Below are positions 1 to 8,992 of a DNA stretch of 64,000 nt, in pieces (position 1 is the first letter of the stretch; each line of letters opens with the position of its first letter). The notes under the pieces were generated by a model that saw only the letters and a program-made list of their open reading frames with translations, had not been told where the DNA came from and searched no databases. The stretch spans positions 124,001 through 188,000 of the forward strand of contig NZ_WPZQ01000011.1 of the NCBI RefSeq assembly GCF_013030265.1, given 5' to 3'. The position numbers and the translations under genes were made by a program. This DNA is from Ruegeria arenilitoris (GTDB lineage Bacteria > Pseudomonadota > Alphaproteobacteria > Rhodobacterales > Rhodobacteraceae).

Positions 1-1149
1 GGGCATAGGTGGCAACGGGGCGAATTCGGGATGCAATGGGCCTACATGGTGGTTTTCGGCAGTTTCGCCGCGATTCCCGTAACCAAGTTCGAGCAGAACA
101 GCGTTTTTAACCGCCATTTGAATTGCCTTGCGCACCCGCTTGTCAGCATAAGGTTTGCTACCATTTACCTCTGCTTGCTGGTTGGGACGGATGACAATGG
201 TGCTCATGGTCAGCACTTCGGACTTTTCATAGCCGAGGCCATCCAGAACATCGATGAATTCTCCGACGGCCTCGTGAAGCATATCGACTTCGCCGGATTC
301 CAGCGCTGCCAGCCAAGCAGCCGGATCGGTGCCATAGTCGATGTATTCGATCTTTTCCAAAGCTGGTTTGCCGAACACCTCATCGCCCCACCATGGATGC
401 GCATCATTGCGTATCAGTGTGCATTTAACGCCCACCTCAAATTCATCGATCAGATACGGACCGGTGCCAATGGCACCTTTGACGTCGTTTTCATCGAAGG
501 ATTCATGCACGATTGCAGCAGGATAGTCAGACATTCCCGCAATCAGAGAAATATCCGAATCCGGTAGTGTGAGCTTTACCGTATGATCGCCTACGACTTT
601 GACCATGTCGGGGCTGGCTTTGTTCAGCGTCGGGTCAACCAGACTTGCAAAGCGACCGGCCATCGAGTTGGTTTCGACACTTCTGTCAGTCCATCCGCGA
701 ATATTCCGGGCTACATCCTGAGCCGTAAAATCGTCACCATTGTTCCACTTCACGCCCCTGCGGACATGAAGAGTGTATTCGGTGGCGTCATCATTAACCT
801 CCCAGCCTTCTAGCAGCATGGGCGTCAACGAACCATCAGGGTTGTATTGCACCAGATATTCAAGGGTGCCGCGGGTTTCGTTGCCCATTTCGGACCAGTC
901 ATAGGTACGCGGGTCCTTCAAAGCGCGCACGCTCATCTGAACGCGCACAACGCCGCCATCCTTTTTGATGACATCCGCACTTGCCGGTGCCGGCACACCA
1001 ATCAAACTGTAAGCAGCCGCAGCGCTAACCCCGAGGCCAGTGGCACGAGTCAAGAATTCGCGACGGCTAAGCTTTCCCTGATGATATTCACTGGCGTGCA
1101 TTTCGATCGCCCAGTGGATGTCAGATTGTTTTTTAGTCTTACTTTCCAA
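1..1149 (-). CDS. Tat-exported peptide-type ABC substrate-binding protein (partial)
   Basis: Periplasmic binding protein of the family 5 (dipeptide/oligopeptide/nickel, SBP_bac_5) ABC importers. 383 codons are visible and the C-terminus lies beyond the left window edge. The start is a TTG at 1149 with GGGAGG about 6 bases upstream; the next in-frame ATG (1101) has no ribosome site. Residues about 29-34 read SRREFL, a twin-arginine signal followed by a hydrophobic, Ala-rich segment, so export by Tat is likely. The mature part has family features: [17 protein letters not shown], a [14 protein letters not shown] stretch close to the usual V(K/R)F-hdG-p-tAeDV, and an IGTGPY loop. Permease and ATPase genes, if present, lie to the left outside the window. 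The ligand cannot be told from sequence. Confidence 0.85.
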   Translation of the reverse strand, partial: MESKTKKQSDIHWAIEMHASEYHQGKLSRREFLTRATGLGVSAAAAYSLIGVPAPASADVIKKDGGVVRVQMSVRALKDPRTYDWSEMGNETRGTLEYLVQYNPDGSLTPMLLEGWEVNDDATEYTLHVRRGVKWNNGDDFTAQDVARNIRGWTDRSVETNSMAGRFASLVDPTLNKASPDMVKVVGDHTVKLTLPDSDISLIAGMSDYPAAIVHESFDENDVKGAIGTGPYLIDEFEVGVKCTLIRNDAHPWWGDEVFGKPALEKIEYIDYGTDPAAWLAALESGEVDMLHEAVGEFIDVLDGLGYEKSEVLTMSTIVIRPNQQAEVNGSKPYADKRVRKAIQMAVKNAVLLELGYGNRGETAENHHVGPLHPEFAPLPPMP

Positions 1150-1265
1150 TTTTTCCTCCCTTGGTGGGTGTTTCAATGCGAGGATCAACACGGCAAAATA
1201 ATTCGCCAAAGACGATCTTCGGTGCTGTCAGAACCTTCTCGTACCGGGGCTGACCGCCATCGAGT

Positions 1266-1300
1266 TGCCCTGCGTGAAATGATGAGAACCACGCAGGGCA
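1266..1300 (-). terminator. Strong hairpin downstream of yfdX
   Basis: Perfect 11-bp inverted repeat TGCCCTGCGTG (1266-1276) and CACGCAGGGCA (1290-1300) with a 13-base loop. It lies 22 bases past the yfdX stop and 117 bases before the binding-protein start. No T-tract follows on either strand, so it may be a weak terminator or a 3' end stabiliser rather than a classical intrinsic terminator. Confidence 0.5.
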
Positions 1301-1321
1301 CGTCTTCCGTGAGTGGTCAGT

Positions 1322-1975
1322 TCAACCCGGAAGTATGTCGGCCAGAGGATAACCTTGGGCAGGCAGATTGCCGGGCTTGAAGTCTTGGATCACCGTCGAG
1401 GTTTCCACCGCCTTAAGCGCCATATTGGCCTTATGAATCTGTCCTGCCTCGATATCGGTCAGTGCCTGTTCCAGATGTGTTGCGGTGGCGCCGACAGGCA
1501 ACATTACGACTGCGACATCCAATTCGACGCCAGCCTTCGACATGACCTTGATCGCTTCATCGACGCGACCCTCCTGAATCATGACCCCAGCTTGGGTTAT
1601 GCTAGCGCCATGCTGATCCGTGGGCTCAAACCCATCGGAGAACTTTAACCCGCTGTCGACGGGCAGCGCGTAACCCTTGCTATCACTCAGATGCACCGAG
1701 AATTTTGCCGCATGCTCGTCGATAGCGCCTCGTGAGGCGGACACGATCTCTTTGGCCTGATCAAGATTGCCATCGAACAAGGCCAGACGCGCAGCCCGCA
1801 CACCGTCCAGAATGAGCTTGCCGGTAGCAGGAATGCGGATGTGTTGTGTTTCAACCTCTCCAGCAGTTTCCGTTTCGCTGGTCACATCCGTGTCAGCAAA
1901 CGCAATCTGCGATAAACTTGTCGTGGCGAGGGCGAGGGCAACAATGGTGGCCACAGATTTCTTATTCGCTTTCAT
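1322..1975 (-). CDS. yfdX: YfdX family periplasmic protein
   Basis: 217-residue exported protein of the YfdX family (role uncertain; E. coli YfdX is tied to acid and stress responses). The ATG at 1975 is preferred over the one at 1981 because AGGAG then sits 6 bases upstream rather than adjacent. An N-terminal signal peptide ends around SQIAFA. The body has family features: an Ala-rich helical segment LDGVRAARLALFDGNLDQAK and a later repeat-like helix pair around LEQALTDIEAGQIHKANMALK. It lies 85 bases after the histidine kinase gene on the same strand, so it may be the output or partner of that two-component system. Function is not established here. Confidence 0.8.
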   Translation of the reverse strand: MKANKKSVATIVALALATTSLSQIAFADTDVTSETETAGEVETQHIRIPATGKLILDGVRAARLALFDGNLDQAKEIVSASRGAIDEHAAKFSVHLSDSKGYALPVDSGLKFSDGFEPTDQHGASITQAGVMIQEGRVDEAIKVMSKAGVELDVAVVMLPVGATATHLEQALTDIEAGQIHKANMALKAVETSTVIQDFKPGNLPAQGYPLADILPG

Positions 1976-2060
1976 GCTCATCTCCTGATCTTCTGCAACT
2001 TGGTCTGCTGCGATTGACCGGAAACTAGATTGTAAACTTCACCTCAGCTTGCGACGAAGT

Positions 2061-3422
2061 TTAAATTTTTTTGAACTCTCGAAAAATGATCGAAACACAC
2101 AGGCCCGGTTTGGCATCTGACAGCGTCAGCGTTGCGCCGTGACGGTCGACAACTGCTCGCACCAATGCCAGCCCAAGCCCGCTTCCGGGCGTGGTGCGGG
2201 CCGCATCCATCCGGACGAACGGTTGCAGCGCACGGTCCATGTCGTCCTCCGGAATTCCGGGGCCTGTGTCACGAACGACCAGTGTCGCACCTTGTTCAGT
2301 GGCGCTGATCTCAACATTAATCTCCGCGCCGCTTCCAGCATGGCTTGATGCGTTCATCACAAGGTTAACCAGAGCCTGCTTTATCATCGGAGCGTCAGCT
2401 TTGATCTGAACATCTTGCGATTTTACCACCAGGGTCTGATTGCTTTCTTCAGTCATCGGACGAACGAATTCTGCTACCTCTTCAACCAGGGGCCGAAGTG
2501 GGATCAATTGCAATCGCGATTGATCACGGTCAGCTTCGACCCGCGCGATTCGAAGCATGGTGTCGAAAATCGTACCCAGGGCCTCGGCTTCTGCGAGAGC
2601 TGCATCGATCTTGGGTACAGGGTCAGTCTGCTGGTCCACCGCATCTGCGATCTCGTGCAACGCAATTTGCAGATGTGAAAGTGGAGTTTTCAGATCATGC
2701 GCGATTGCAGAAGCGGTTGATTTCATTCCGGTAACCAAAAGCGTCAATCGATCGAGATTCTGGTTCACTCGCGTTGCAATACGGTCAAACTGATCGTCCC
2801 GATTATAAACGGGCAATCTGACATCTAGGTCACCATCCGAAACCCGTGAAAGCGCTGAGTTCATCTCTTGCAATCGGGTCATTGAGAAACGGCTTGCCCA
2901 AAGTCCCAAGGCCAGTATTGCGATGGTGTTTATCAGCCCAAACACCACTAACCCCCCCACAAGCCTCATGACAGCAAGTTGAATTGGCTCTCTGCTACGC
3001 CCAATAACCAATGTCATGTCATCAAGCTTGTGAATGCTCAAATGGTAATCGCCGACCACGCGACCGTTAGTCAATGTATCCAGATCCTGCCGTGCTACCC
3101 CGACAAAATCCGGGGCCAAGGCAAATGGACCTGTTAGGGTCACATTGTTCGCGTCCAGCAAAGACACAACGCGATTGGATGGCTCAGAAAGGCGATCCAT
3201 CTGATGCAGAGTGTCTACCAGGCCGGATTGCCCCTCGGCCTCATAAATATCACCTAGCAAAAGGCTTTCGCCTTCGCTTTGGGCATTGAGTTCGCTGACC
3301 AGCGTATTCTGCACGATCTGCACCAATGCCCATCCGCCAACCGTAAATATTGCCAGAAAGAAAAACAATGCCCTTAGTGTCGCTTTGAACGGTTGGCCGC
3401 TGATCAACTCACCGAGGCGCAC
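2061..3422 (-). CDS. Sensor histidine kinase (HAMP-HisKA-HATPase)
   Basis: 453-residue inner-membrane sensor kinase. Membrane segments at about 15-36 and 155-176 flank a periplasmic sensor region of about 115 residues. A HAMP linker follows (about 180-235), then the H-box SAIAHDLKTPLSH with His242 as predicted phosphoacceptor, and an ATPase domain with an N-box (NLVMNASSHA) and G-boxes (DTGPGIP, GSGLGLALVRAVVDRHGA). The start is GTG at 3422 and overlaps the end of the response-regulator gene by 14 bases, so the pair is translationally coupled. Its stimulus is unknown; yfdX downstream suggests a periplasmic stress signal (inference). Confidence 0.93.
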   Translation of the reverse strand: MRLGELISGQPFKATLRALFFFLAIFTVGGWALVQIVQNTLVSELNAQSEGESLLLGDIYEAEGQSGLVDTLHQMDRLSEPSNRVVSLLDANNVTLTGPFALAPDFVGVARQDLDTLTNGRVVGDYHLSIHKLDDMTLVIGRSREPIQLAVMRLVGGLVVFGLINTIAILALGLWASRFSMTRLQEMNSALSRVSDGDLDVRLPVYNRDDQFDRIATRVNQNLDRLTLLVTGMKSTASAIAHDLKTPLSHLQIALHEIADAVDQQTDPVPKIDAALAEAEALGTIFDTMLRIARVEADRDQSRLQLIPLRPLVEEVAEFVRPMTEESNQTLVVKSQDVQIKADAPMIKQALVNLVMNASSHAGSGAEINVEISATEQGATLVVRDTGPGIPEDDMDRALQPFVRMDAARTTPGSGLGLALVRAVVDRHGATLTLSDAKPGLCVSIIFREFKKI

Positions 3423-4086
3423 GGATCGTATATCCCATGTTACGTACCGTGTGTATCAGCGCAGTTTTGAACGGCTTATCCACTTTGTGTCGCAGTTTGC
3501 TGATGTGCGTTTCGACAATTGTGGTGCCGGGGTCAAAAGTGAAATCCCACACTTTCTCCAAGATCATTGTGCGACTGACAACTCTGCCCGGATGTTCCAT
3601 CAGATGCTGTAACAGAGCAAACTCCTTATTCAAAAGCTCAATCACCTGGCCCTGCCTGGTTGCTGTTCGGGTCAAGAGATCCAGACTCAGGTCATGAACC
3701 TCTAGAATGGTCTCCTGAGCGGTCTGGCCCGGGCGCCGGGAAAGAGCAGTAATCCGGGCAAGCAACTCTGAAAAGTGAAACGGCTTGACCATATAGTCAT
3801 CACCGCCAGCCAGCAGCCCTTCGACCCGATCATCCACATCCGAGAGAGCCGTCAGAAAGATGATTGGCAGATCGCTTTTCGATGCGCGTAGTGCCTTTAC
3901 AACTGACAACCCATCCATGCCAGGCAGCATCCGATCAACAATCGCAATGTCTACGCTATTGTAGAGGCAATAGGTCAGAGCCTCTCGCCCGTCTTCTACC
4001 CAGTCGACAACATATCCGTGTTCGGTCAGGCCTTTGCGGATATAGTCAGCCGATTTCACATCGTCTTCTGCCAAAAGAACTTTCAT
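3409..4086 (-). CDS. OmpR-family response regulator
   Basis: 225-residue DNA-binding response regulator. An N-terminal receiver (acidic ED at residues 8-9, phosphoacceptor Asp51 in IVDRMLPGMDG, Lys in VKPF) is followed by a C-terminal winged helix (about 125-222, ending VRNMGYTIRAPR). The ATG at 4086 starts the conserved MKVLLAEDD. The frame is open upstream to 4248, but that extension has no family similarity. It is the first gene of the regulator-kinase-yfdX group and is presumably activated by the kinase at 2061-3422. Confidence 0.93.
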   Translation of the reverse strand: MKVLLAEDDVKSADYIRKGLTEHGYVVDWVEDGREALTYCLYNSVDIAIVDRMLPGMDGLSVVKALRASKSDLPIIFLTALSDVDDRVEGLLAGGDDYMVKPFHFSELLARITALSRRPGQTAQETILEVHDLSLDLLTRTATRQGQVIELLNKEFALLQHLMEHPGRVVSRTMILEKVWDFTFDPGTTIVETHISKLRHKVDKPFKTALIHTVRNMGYTIRAPR

Positions 4087-4290
4087 ACCCCGTTGATACG
4101 TCAAATGCGCCTGCTCGAAAAGCGATCGCATGGTTGGGTTCTGATGAGCTGGTAGCGACAGGACGACCCGTCTTGCCGCGCAACTTTCTTGTACAAAAAA
4201 CTGGGGCACGATGTAACGGTTGACCCATCCATCCTGAAGCCAGTGCATGTCTGGCAGCGCGATCCATAATGATCGTGATCAGAACCGTGA

Positions 4291-4446
4291 TCATCGTTTG
4301 GTGAAACGGAGATCCTGCTCCACGATGTTGTTAAGGTATTTACGCGTCACCATCTCGATTGGTACTGGGCAGCCAAACCCTTAGAGTATTCTGTTGATAG
4401 CCTTGATGCATGCAGCATTGGCTCCGCTTTTGTCGATGCCAACTAC
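4291..4446 (-). pseudogene. IS6-family transposase C-terminal fragment
   Basis: A 52-codon reading frame on the minus strand encodes a decayed piece of an IS6 (IS26-like) DDE transposase. Recognisable blocks are IDKSGAN, then an internal TAA, then VTRKYLNNIVEQDLRF, which matches the family block YLNNI-EQDHR-. Neither terminus of the element nor the rest of the transposase is present. It sits 14 bases past the stop of the LacI-type gene, so an old insertion or rearrangement marks this junction. Confidence 0.7.
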
Positions 4447-4459
4447 TCTAAGAGAAGAC

Positions 4460-5488
4460 CTAATTTTCCAGCGCTGACTTTCGTATCGCAGAGTTTCTTT
4501 CGATCAACTGTGCCTCTAACTTTTCAGAATCTGGTCTCTCCTGGAAAGAAATCCAGCGGGCCAACGCGATGGCTGTACGTTCGCCCATTCTGGAAACTGG
4601 AAGATGAACCGTCGACAACGAGGGTACGGCGACGGCAGAACTGGGCAGATCATCCAGGCCCATCAACGATACGTCTTTCGGAACACTTACTCCCTTGGAT
4701 TGAAGACCAAACAAAACCCCTAGCGCGACGACGTCCGAAAGACACAAGACAGCGTCAGTCATGACCGCGTTGCTTACGATACGCGCAGCTGCTTCCGCAC
4801 CGCCGCGAAGGCTGATTTCAGTCTCAACAGTTGCAAGTTCGCCGTTCCAGTTCACAGCGCGCAACCCGGAAAGCCGCGCGAGTGTCCGGTCATTGTTATG
4901 AACCGGGCCGTGCACAACAGTGATTTTCTGATGCCCCAGGTCAATGAGGTGCTGCAGTGCCAATTGTGCCGCGGCCTTGTTGTCATACCCGATCGTTGGC
5001 AATGGATTGGAGCCGTCATAATAGGATGTGATGATTGTGGGTATCATCGTACGTTCGAGAAGTTCGTGGAACTCATCGGAATGGGTTGCGCCGGTAACGA
5101 TCAGGCCTTCTGCCCCAATATCGACAAGCCCCTTCGCCTTTTTAGCTTCGACCTGCAAGTCAGACTCAGTAGTGGCCACAATCAACGATAACCCATCTTC
5201 GGAAAGCTTTCGCTCCAGAGCGGCCAAGAACCGGGCAAAAATGGCATTGTCCAGTGTTGGAACCAGCGCACCTACAAAACGCGTACGGCCAGAATTAATT
5301 GCTCGGGCCGCCGCACTAGGGACGAAGCGAAGTTCAGTGATCGCTTTTTGAACTTTCTCCAGAGTGTCCTTTTTTACCACATCTGGTTCATTCAGTACTC
5401 GGGACACCGTCGCGACTGAAACGCCCGCTGCTTTTGCGACATCTCTGAGATTTGCGCGTTTTTTCAGCGCGGGGGCTTTTTGTGTCAC
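4460..5488 (-). CDS. LacI-family transcriptional repressor
   Basis: 342 residues. The N-terminal LacI helix-turn-helix (NLRDVAKAAGVSVATVSRVL, about 13-32) has the hinge region VPSAAARAINSGRTRFVG, followed by a periplasmic-binding-protein-like effector domain (about 65-335). The start is GTG at 5488; no strong ribosome site is visible. The gene is divergent from the DUF1989-GcvT/ABC operon, and two LacI-like quasi-palindromes lie in the shared 105-base intergenic region, so it most likely controls that operon and perhaps itself. LacI proteins usually bind sugars or related metabolites; the effector here is unknown and may be the imported compound (inference). Confidence 0.93.
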   Translation of the reverse strand: MTQKAPALKKRANLRDVAKAAGVSVATVSRVLNEPDVVKKDTLEKVQKAITELRFVPSAAARAINSGRTRFVGALVPTLDNAIFARFLAALERKLSEDGLSLIVATTESDLQVEAKKAKGLVDIGAEGLIVTGATHSDEFHELLERTMIPTIITSYYDGSNPLPTIGYDNKAAAQLALQHLIDLGHQKITVVHGPVHNNDRTLARLSGLRAVNWNGELATVETEISLRGGAEAAARIVSNAVMTDAVLCLSDVVALGVLFGLQSKGVSVPKDVSLMGLDDLPSSAVAVPSLSTVHLPVSRMGERTAIALARWISFQERPDSEKLEAQLIERNSAIRKSALEN

Positions 5489-5535
5489 CTGTATTTGCGT
5501 CCACTATTTTGAGTTTCAATGAAAGTGTTGACATA

Positions 5536-5572
5536 TGTAACTAGTTTCATCAACCTCTGTAACTAGTTTCAT
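5536..5572. promoter_or_regulatory. Twin LacI-type operators
   Basis: Two identical 15-base copies TGTAACTAGTTTCAT (5536-5550 and 5558-5572), 22 bases start to start, so on the same DNA face. The first 14 bases are a near-perfect palindrome around CTAG (TGWAACTAGTTWCA, one mismatched pair). A TTGACA hexamer (5528-5533) lies just upstream, so the first site would fall in the promoter spacer and the second over the start region of the operon beginning at 5594. No good -10 hexamer is evident. Geometry and position fit repression by the divergent LacI protein. Confidence 0.72.
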
Positions 5573-5593
5573 AACTGAGAATCCAACAGCGAT

Positions 5594-7918
5594 ATGCAAG
5601 GTTCTGCTGTCTTACACGAGTTCACGAATTCCGGGTTCGAAAGCCCGGGACGCAGATTCCCTGGGTTTCCGAAGGCTTCCGGGGTTCGAAAATATGTTCT
5701 GGCATCGCGGGAAGCGATCCGAGTGGTGTTGGATCCGGGTGATTTGCTATCCTTGGAAGCGGCGTCGCAGACGCAACCTCTGGACATTGTTGCATATCTC
5801 AACGGGCAGACGGCGCTTGCTCATCTGGGCTTAGAGGCAAACGGAGCGCTTGATCACTACGAATTCAACAGCGAGCCACTCGAGGGTTGGATCAGTGCGA
5901 ATGGCGGAAATCCAACGCAAACAATTCCATGCTACAAGGCAGTCGCGTCTGCAGATCCTTTGATCTTGCGTACAGACAATCGCATCACAGTTTGGCTGAT
6001 CCGACCAACTCCGAACACTGGATTGATCGAAGGGATTGGTTCTGGCTGCGTCGCGGTTTCTCATACGGTTGCAGCTTCAAGTGTGCCTTTATTGCCACCG
6101 CTTTTGGGTGATACGCGAGACGAATTCACTGTGCCGCGCGGTACGGGACTCGCATATGAGCTGAAAGCCGGTGAATTTGTTCAAATCATCGACGTCGAGG
6201 GGCAGCAGTGCTCTGACTTCATGGCACTTCGTTCCGACGGGTTGGATCGCGGAGACGAATGGATGATCGACTCGACCGCGACCCGGTCGATGGTGCGACG
6301 CGCCTATCCTGGCCCCGGTTTGCTTGACAAGTTTTACGACCGTGAGATGCGGCCTCTTCTCAATGTGGTGCAAGACACCTGTGGGCGTCATGATACATTT
6401 GGTCTGGCTTGCACCGCACGTGGCTATGAAGAGCGGGGCTTTCCCGGGCATGTGAACTGTTCAGATAATATGTCGAACGCGTTGGCTGCCTATGGTATAG
6501 CCCGTCGTTCTGCGTGGCCGGCCGTAAATTTCTTCTGGAGCACGTGGATTGATCCGGCAAGTCATCACATCCTGACCGAAGAATCCCATTCGCGTCCCGG
6601 CGACTACGTCGCCATGCGCGCAATGGAGAATCTGGTGTGCGTTTCAACTGCTTGCCCGGACGATATTGACCCGATCAATGGTTGGAACCCGACGGATGTG
6701 CATGTCCGTATCTACCGCCCGGAAACACCGATCCGCCGCGCGGTTGCCTATCGTGAAAAGGAAGATGCCCCGATGTCGATCAGTCAGGAGTCCGCGTTTC
6801 ATGACCGTCTGGCCCCACTGACCCAACAATTTGCACCTGCACGTGATCTATGGGCGCCAGTCAGCTTTCCCGCTTTCGGAACATTGGGCGAGTACTGGGC
6901 CTGTCGCGAGGCAGTGACGGTGCAGGACATGAGCGGGTTGCGCAAATTCGATATCGTTGGCCCAGATGCGGAGAAACTGCTCCAACAAGCAACAACCCGA
7001 AACGTAGCCAAGCTGCCGATCTGGCGCGGGTCCTACACTTTGATGTGCGACGAAAGCGGGTCGGTCATCGATGACGGCACGCTTTTTCGGCTTGCGCCCG
7101 AGATATTCCGCTGGTGCTGCGGCTCTGAAGAAAGTGGCCGCGCACTGCAGTCATTGGCCACGAATCTGGGCCTGCAGGTCCGTGTGCACGCCATGCAGAA
7201 CGCGATGCCTAACCTCGCGATTCAGGGGCCAAAATCGCGCGACCTATTGCGCAAGATCACCTTTACTCAACCACACGTTCCTTCGTTGGATGACCTGAAG
7301 TGGTTCGGGGTCACGATCGCCCGCCTCAACAATCGCGAGGGTGCGCCATTCATGCTCTCGCGCTCCGGATACACTGGGGAGCTGGGCTACGAAATCTTCT
7401 GTTCCAAGTCTGACGCGATTGAGATCTGGGACGCTGTCATGGAAGCGGGTCAGGAACTTGGAGTTACACCCATGGGCTCGGCAGCATTGGACATTATCCG
7501 GATCGAAGCCGGGTTGGCCGCGGCAAATGCTGAATTTGCACCCGGAGTAGATGCATTCGAAGCCGGGTTGGGCTTCGCCATCGATCTGAACAAAAACAAT
7601 TTTACGGGCAAAGCCGCGCTTGACAGAAACGCGCGAGAGCCGCGTCGCGCGCTCAAAGGCTTACTGATCGGCTGTGATGATGTACCTGCCCACGGCGCCC
7701 CTGTTTTTGTCGGTGAACGGCAGGTAGGCGTCGTCACTTCGGCCACCAGGTCACCGATGCTGGAACACGCCATCGCGATGGCGAGGGTGTCGGTCGAACA
7801 TTCCGAGAACGGGACACAGCTGGAAATCGGTCAACTTGACGGGCGGATGAAAAGGCTCGGCGCCACTGTCTCGGACATTCCATTCATAGACCCGCAACGA
7901 AAGCGGGCGCGCGCCTGA
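5594..7918 (+). CDS. DUF1989-GcvT fusion (aminomethyltransferase-like) protein
   Basis: 774-residue multidomain cytoplasmic protein. Residues about 30-165 resemble a degenerate first DUF1989-like unit. Residues about 175-380 are a clear DUF1989 (urea-carboxylase-associated) domain with IIDVEGQQCSDFMAL and the conserved TACPDDIDPING (352-363). Residues about 415-770 are a GcvT-type folate methyltransferase: VIDDGTLFRL with acidic D493/D494 at the folate-binding position, AIQGPKS (542-548), SGYTGELGYEIF (591-602) and a C-terminal barrel. The IDD motif is GcvT-like, whereas DmdA has LND. It leads an operon with a betaine-type ABC importer, so a role in tetrahydrofolate-linked demethylation or cleavage of an imported methylated compound is inferred. 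DUF1989 proteins are otherwise linked to urea/guanidine chemistry; the reaction is unknown. Confidence 0.88.
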   Translation: MQGSAVLHEFTNSGFESPGRRFPGFPKASGVRKYVLASREAIRVVLDPGDLLSLEAASQTQPLDIVAYLNGQTALAHLGLEANGALDHYEFNSEPLEGWISANGGNPTQTIPCYKAVASADPLILRTDNRITVWLIRPTPNTGLIEGIGSGCVAVSHTVAASSVPLLPPLLGDTRDEFTVPRGTGLAYELKAGEFVQIIDVEGQQCSDFMALRSDGLDRGDEWMIDSTATRSMVRRAYPGPGLLDKFYDREMRPLLNVVQDTCGRHDTFGLACTARGYEERGFPGHVNCSDNMSNALAAYGIARRSAWPAVNFFWSTWIDPASHHILTEESHSRPGDYVAMRAMENLVCVSTACPDDIDPINGWNPTDVHVRIYRPETPIRRAVAYREKEDAPMSISQESAFHDRLAPLTQQFAPARDLWAPVSFPAFGTLGEYWACREAVTVQDMSGLRKFDIVGPDAEKLLQQATTRNVAKLPIWRGSYTLMCDESGSVIDDGTLFRLAPEIFRWCCGSEESGRALQSLATNLGLQVRVHAMQNAMPNLAIQGPKSRDLLRKITFTQPHVPSLDDLKWFGVTIARLNNREGAPFMLSRSGYTGELGYEIFCSKSDAIEIWDAVMEAGQELGVTPMGSAALDIIRIEAGLAAANAEFAPGVDAFEAGLGFAIDLNKNNFTGKAALDRNAREPRRALKGLLIGCDDVPAHGAPVFVGERQVGVVTSATRSPMLEHAIAMARVSVEHSENGTQLEIGQLDGRMKRLGATVSDIPFIDPQRKRARA

Positions 7919-7952
7919 AGGCGCAAGCAACACTACGCAACAGGAGAACAAG

Positions 7953-8924
7953 ATGAAGCACTTTAATACACTGACTGCGTCGCTGGCATTGGCCTTGGGT
8001 GCCACCACTGCAATGGCGCAGGAAAAGGTTATGGTTGGTGAACCCAGCTGGCCTGGAGCCAAGATTATGAGCCGTGTGATCGGCCAAGTCATTGAAACCC
8101 GTCTTGGCGGTGAGGTCGGCTATGCGCCCGGCGCAAACGCAGTGATCTTTGCTGCGATGGATGGTGGGCGTGGTGACATTGACGTGCACCCCGATGTCTG
8201 GTTGCCAAACCAATCTTCGTTCACTGACGAATACGTGGACCAAAAGGGGACAGTTGGCCTGTCCGACGGTAGCTATGAAGGTCGTGCCGGAATTTGTGTT
8301 CCGACCTACATGGTCGAGGATCACAACATCAAATCGATCTATGATCTTGCCACACCGATGGCACAGGAGCTTTTTGACTCAGACGGCGATGGCATGGGCG
8401 AGGTCTGGGTTGGTGCTTCTGGTTGGGCATCTACCAATACATTTAAAGTACGGGTACGCGATTATGGCATCGAAACTTTCCTGACGCCGACCACCGAGGA
8501 TGAAACGGTATTCTATTCGCGTTTGAAGGATCAGATCGATCAGAAGAAAGGTGCAGCGTTCTACTGTTATGCACCGCATTACGTGCACGCACTTTATGAC
8601 GTCACCATTCTGGAAGAGCCCGAACATGATCCGGCCACCTACAAAATGGTACAACCCGATCAGGATGCTGATTGGTACAACCAGTCTCATGTCAGCACCG
8701 GCGAGCCGGTAAAGACGGTAACTGTTGCGCATTCCAAGTCTTTGGACCAGCGCAATCCGGCGGCCGCGTCATTCCTGAGCAGCATCAACATGGATGCCGC
8801 CCAGCTGAGCGGTCTGACTTATGAAGTCGTGGTCAAAGGGCGCGAGATCGATGAGGTTGTGGCCGAATGGATCGATGCCAATGGCGATACAGTTGATGGC
8901 TGGCTGGGCCTGAAAACCAACTGA
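7953..8924 (+). CDS. proX: Glycine betaine/proline-type ABC substrate-binding protein
   Basis: 323-residue periplasmic binding protein of the OpuAC/ProX (quaternary amine) family; the symbol is family level only. A signal peptide is cleaved about after TAMA (residues 1-22), and the mature protein starts QEKVMVGEPSWPGAK. Family blocks include DIDVHPDVWLPN and GVASW-like GASGWAST. AGGAG lies 7 bases before the ATG. Unusual: residues 142-150 (DSDGDGMGE) match an EF-hand-like calcium loop DxDxDGxxE. The preceding fusion gene ends 34 bases upstream. Ligand candidates are betaines, choline, proline betaine or DMSP-like compounds (inference). Confidence 0.92.
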   Translation: MKHFNTLTASLALALGATTAMAQEKVMVGEPSWPGAKIMSRVIGQVIETRLGGEVGYAPGANAVIFAAMDGGRGDIDVHPDVWLPNQSSFTDEYVDQKGTVGLSDGSYEGRAGICVPTYMVEDHNIKSIYDLATPMAQELFDSDGDGMGEVWVGASGWASTNTFKVRVRDYGIETFLTPTTEDETVFYSRLKDQIDQKKGAAFYCYAPHYVHALYDVTILEEPEHDPATYKMVQPDQDADWYNQSHVSTGEPVKTVTVAHSKSLDQRNPAAASFLSSINMDAAQLSGLTYEVVVKGREIDEVVAEWIDANGDTVDGWLGLKTN

Positions 8925-8930
8925 AGCAAC

Positions 8931-8962
8931 TGTGCCCCCGGCGTTTCTGGTTCGGGGGCGCA
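8931..8962 (+). terminator. Intercistronic hairpin after the binding-protein gene
   Basis: Inverted repeat TGTGCCCCCG (8931-8940) and CGGGGGCGCA (8953-8962), one G-T pair, 12-base loop, starting 6 bases after the proX-like stop. No T-tract follows. Such GC-rich hairpins after binding-protein genes often stabilise the upstream message and lower expression of the following ATPase and permease genes; that role is inferred here. Confidence 0.6.
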
Positions 8963-8992
8963 ATCCACAAGACCAACTATGGTGAGACCAGT

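Noticed and set aside
1-1149. Plus-strand open frames at the left end (31-567, 583-813)
   Set aside because: They are shadows of the minus-strand binding-protein gene, which shows clear family motifs and a Tat signal.
4178-4208. TTTCTTGTACAAAAAACT resembling a phage attachment core
   Set aside because: A short AT-rich resemblance only; no integrase gene or second site was found.
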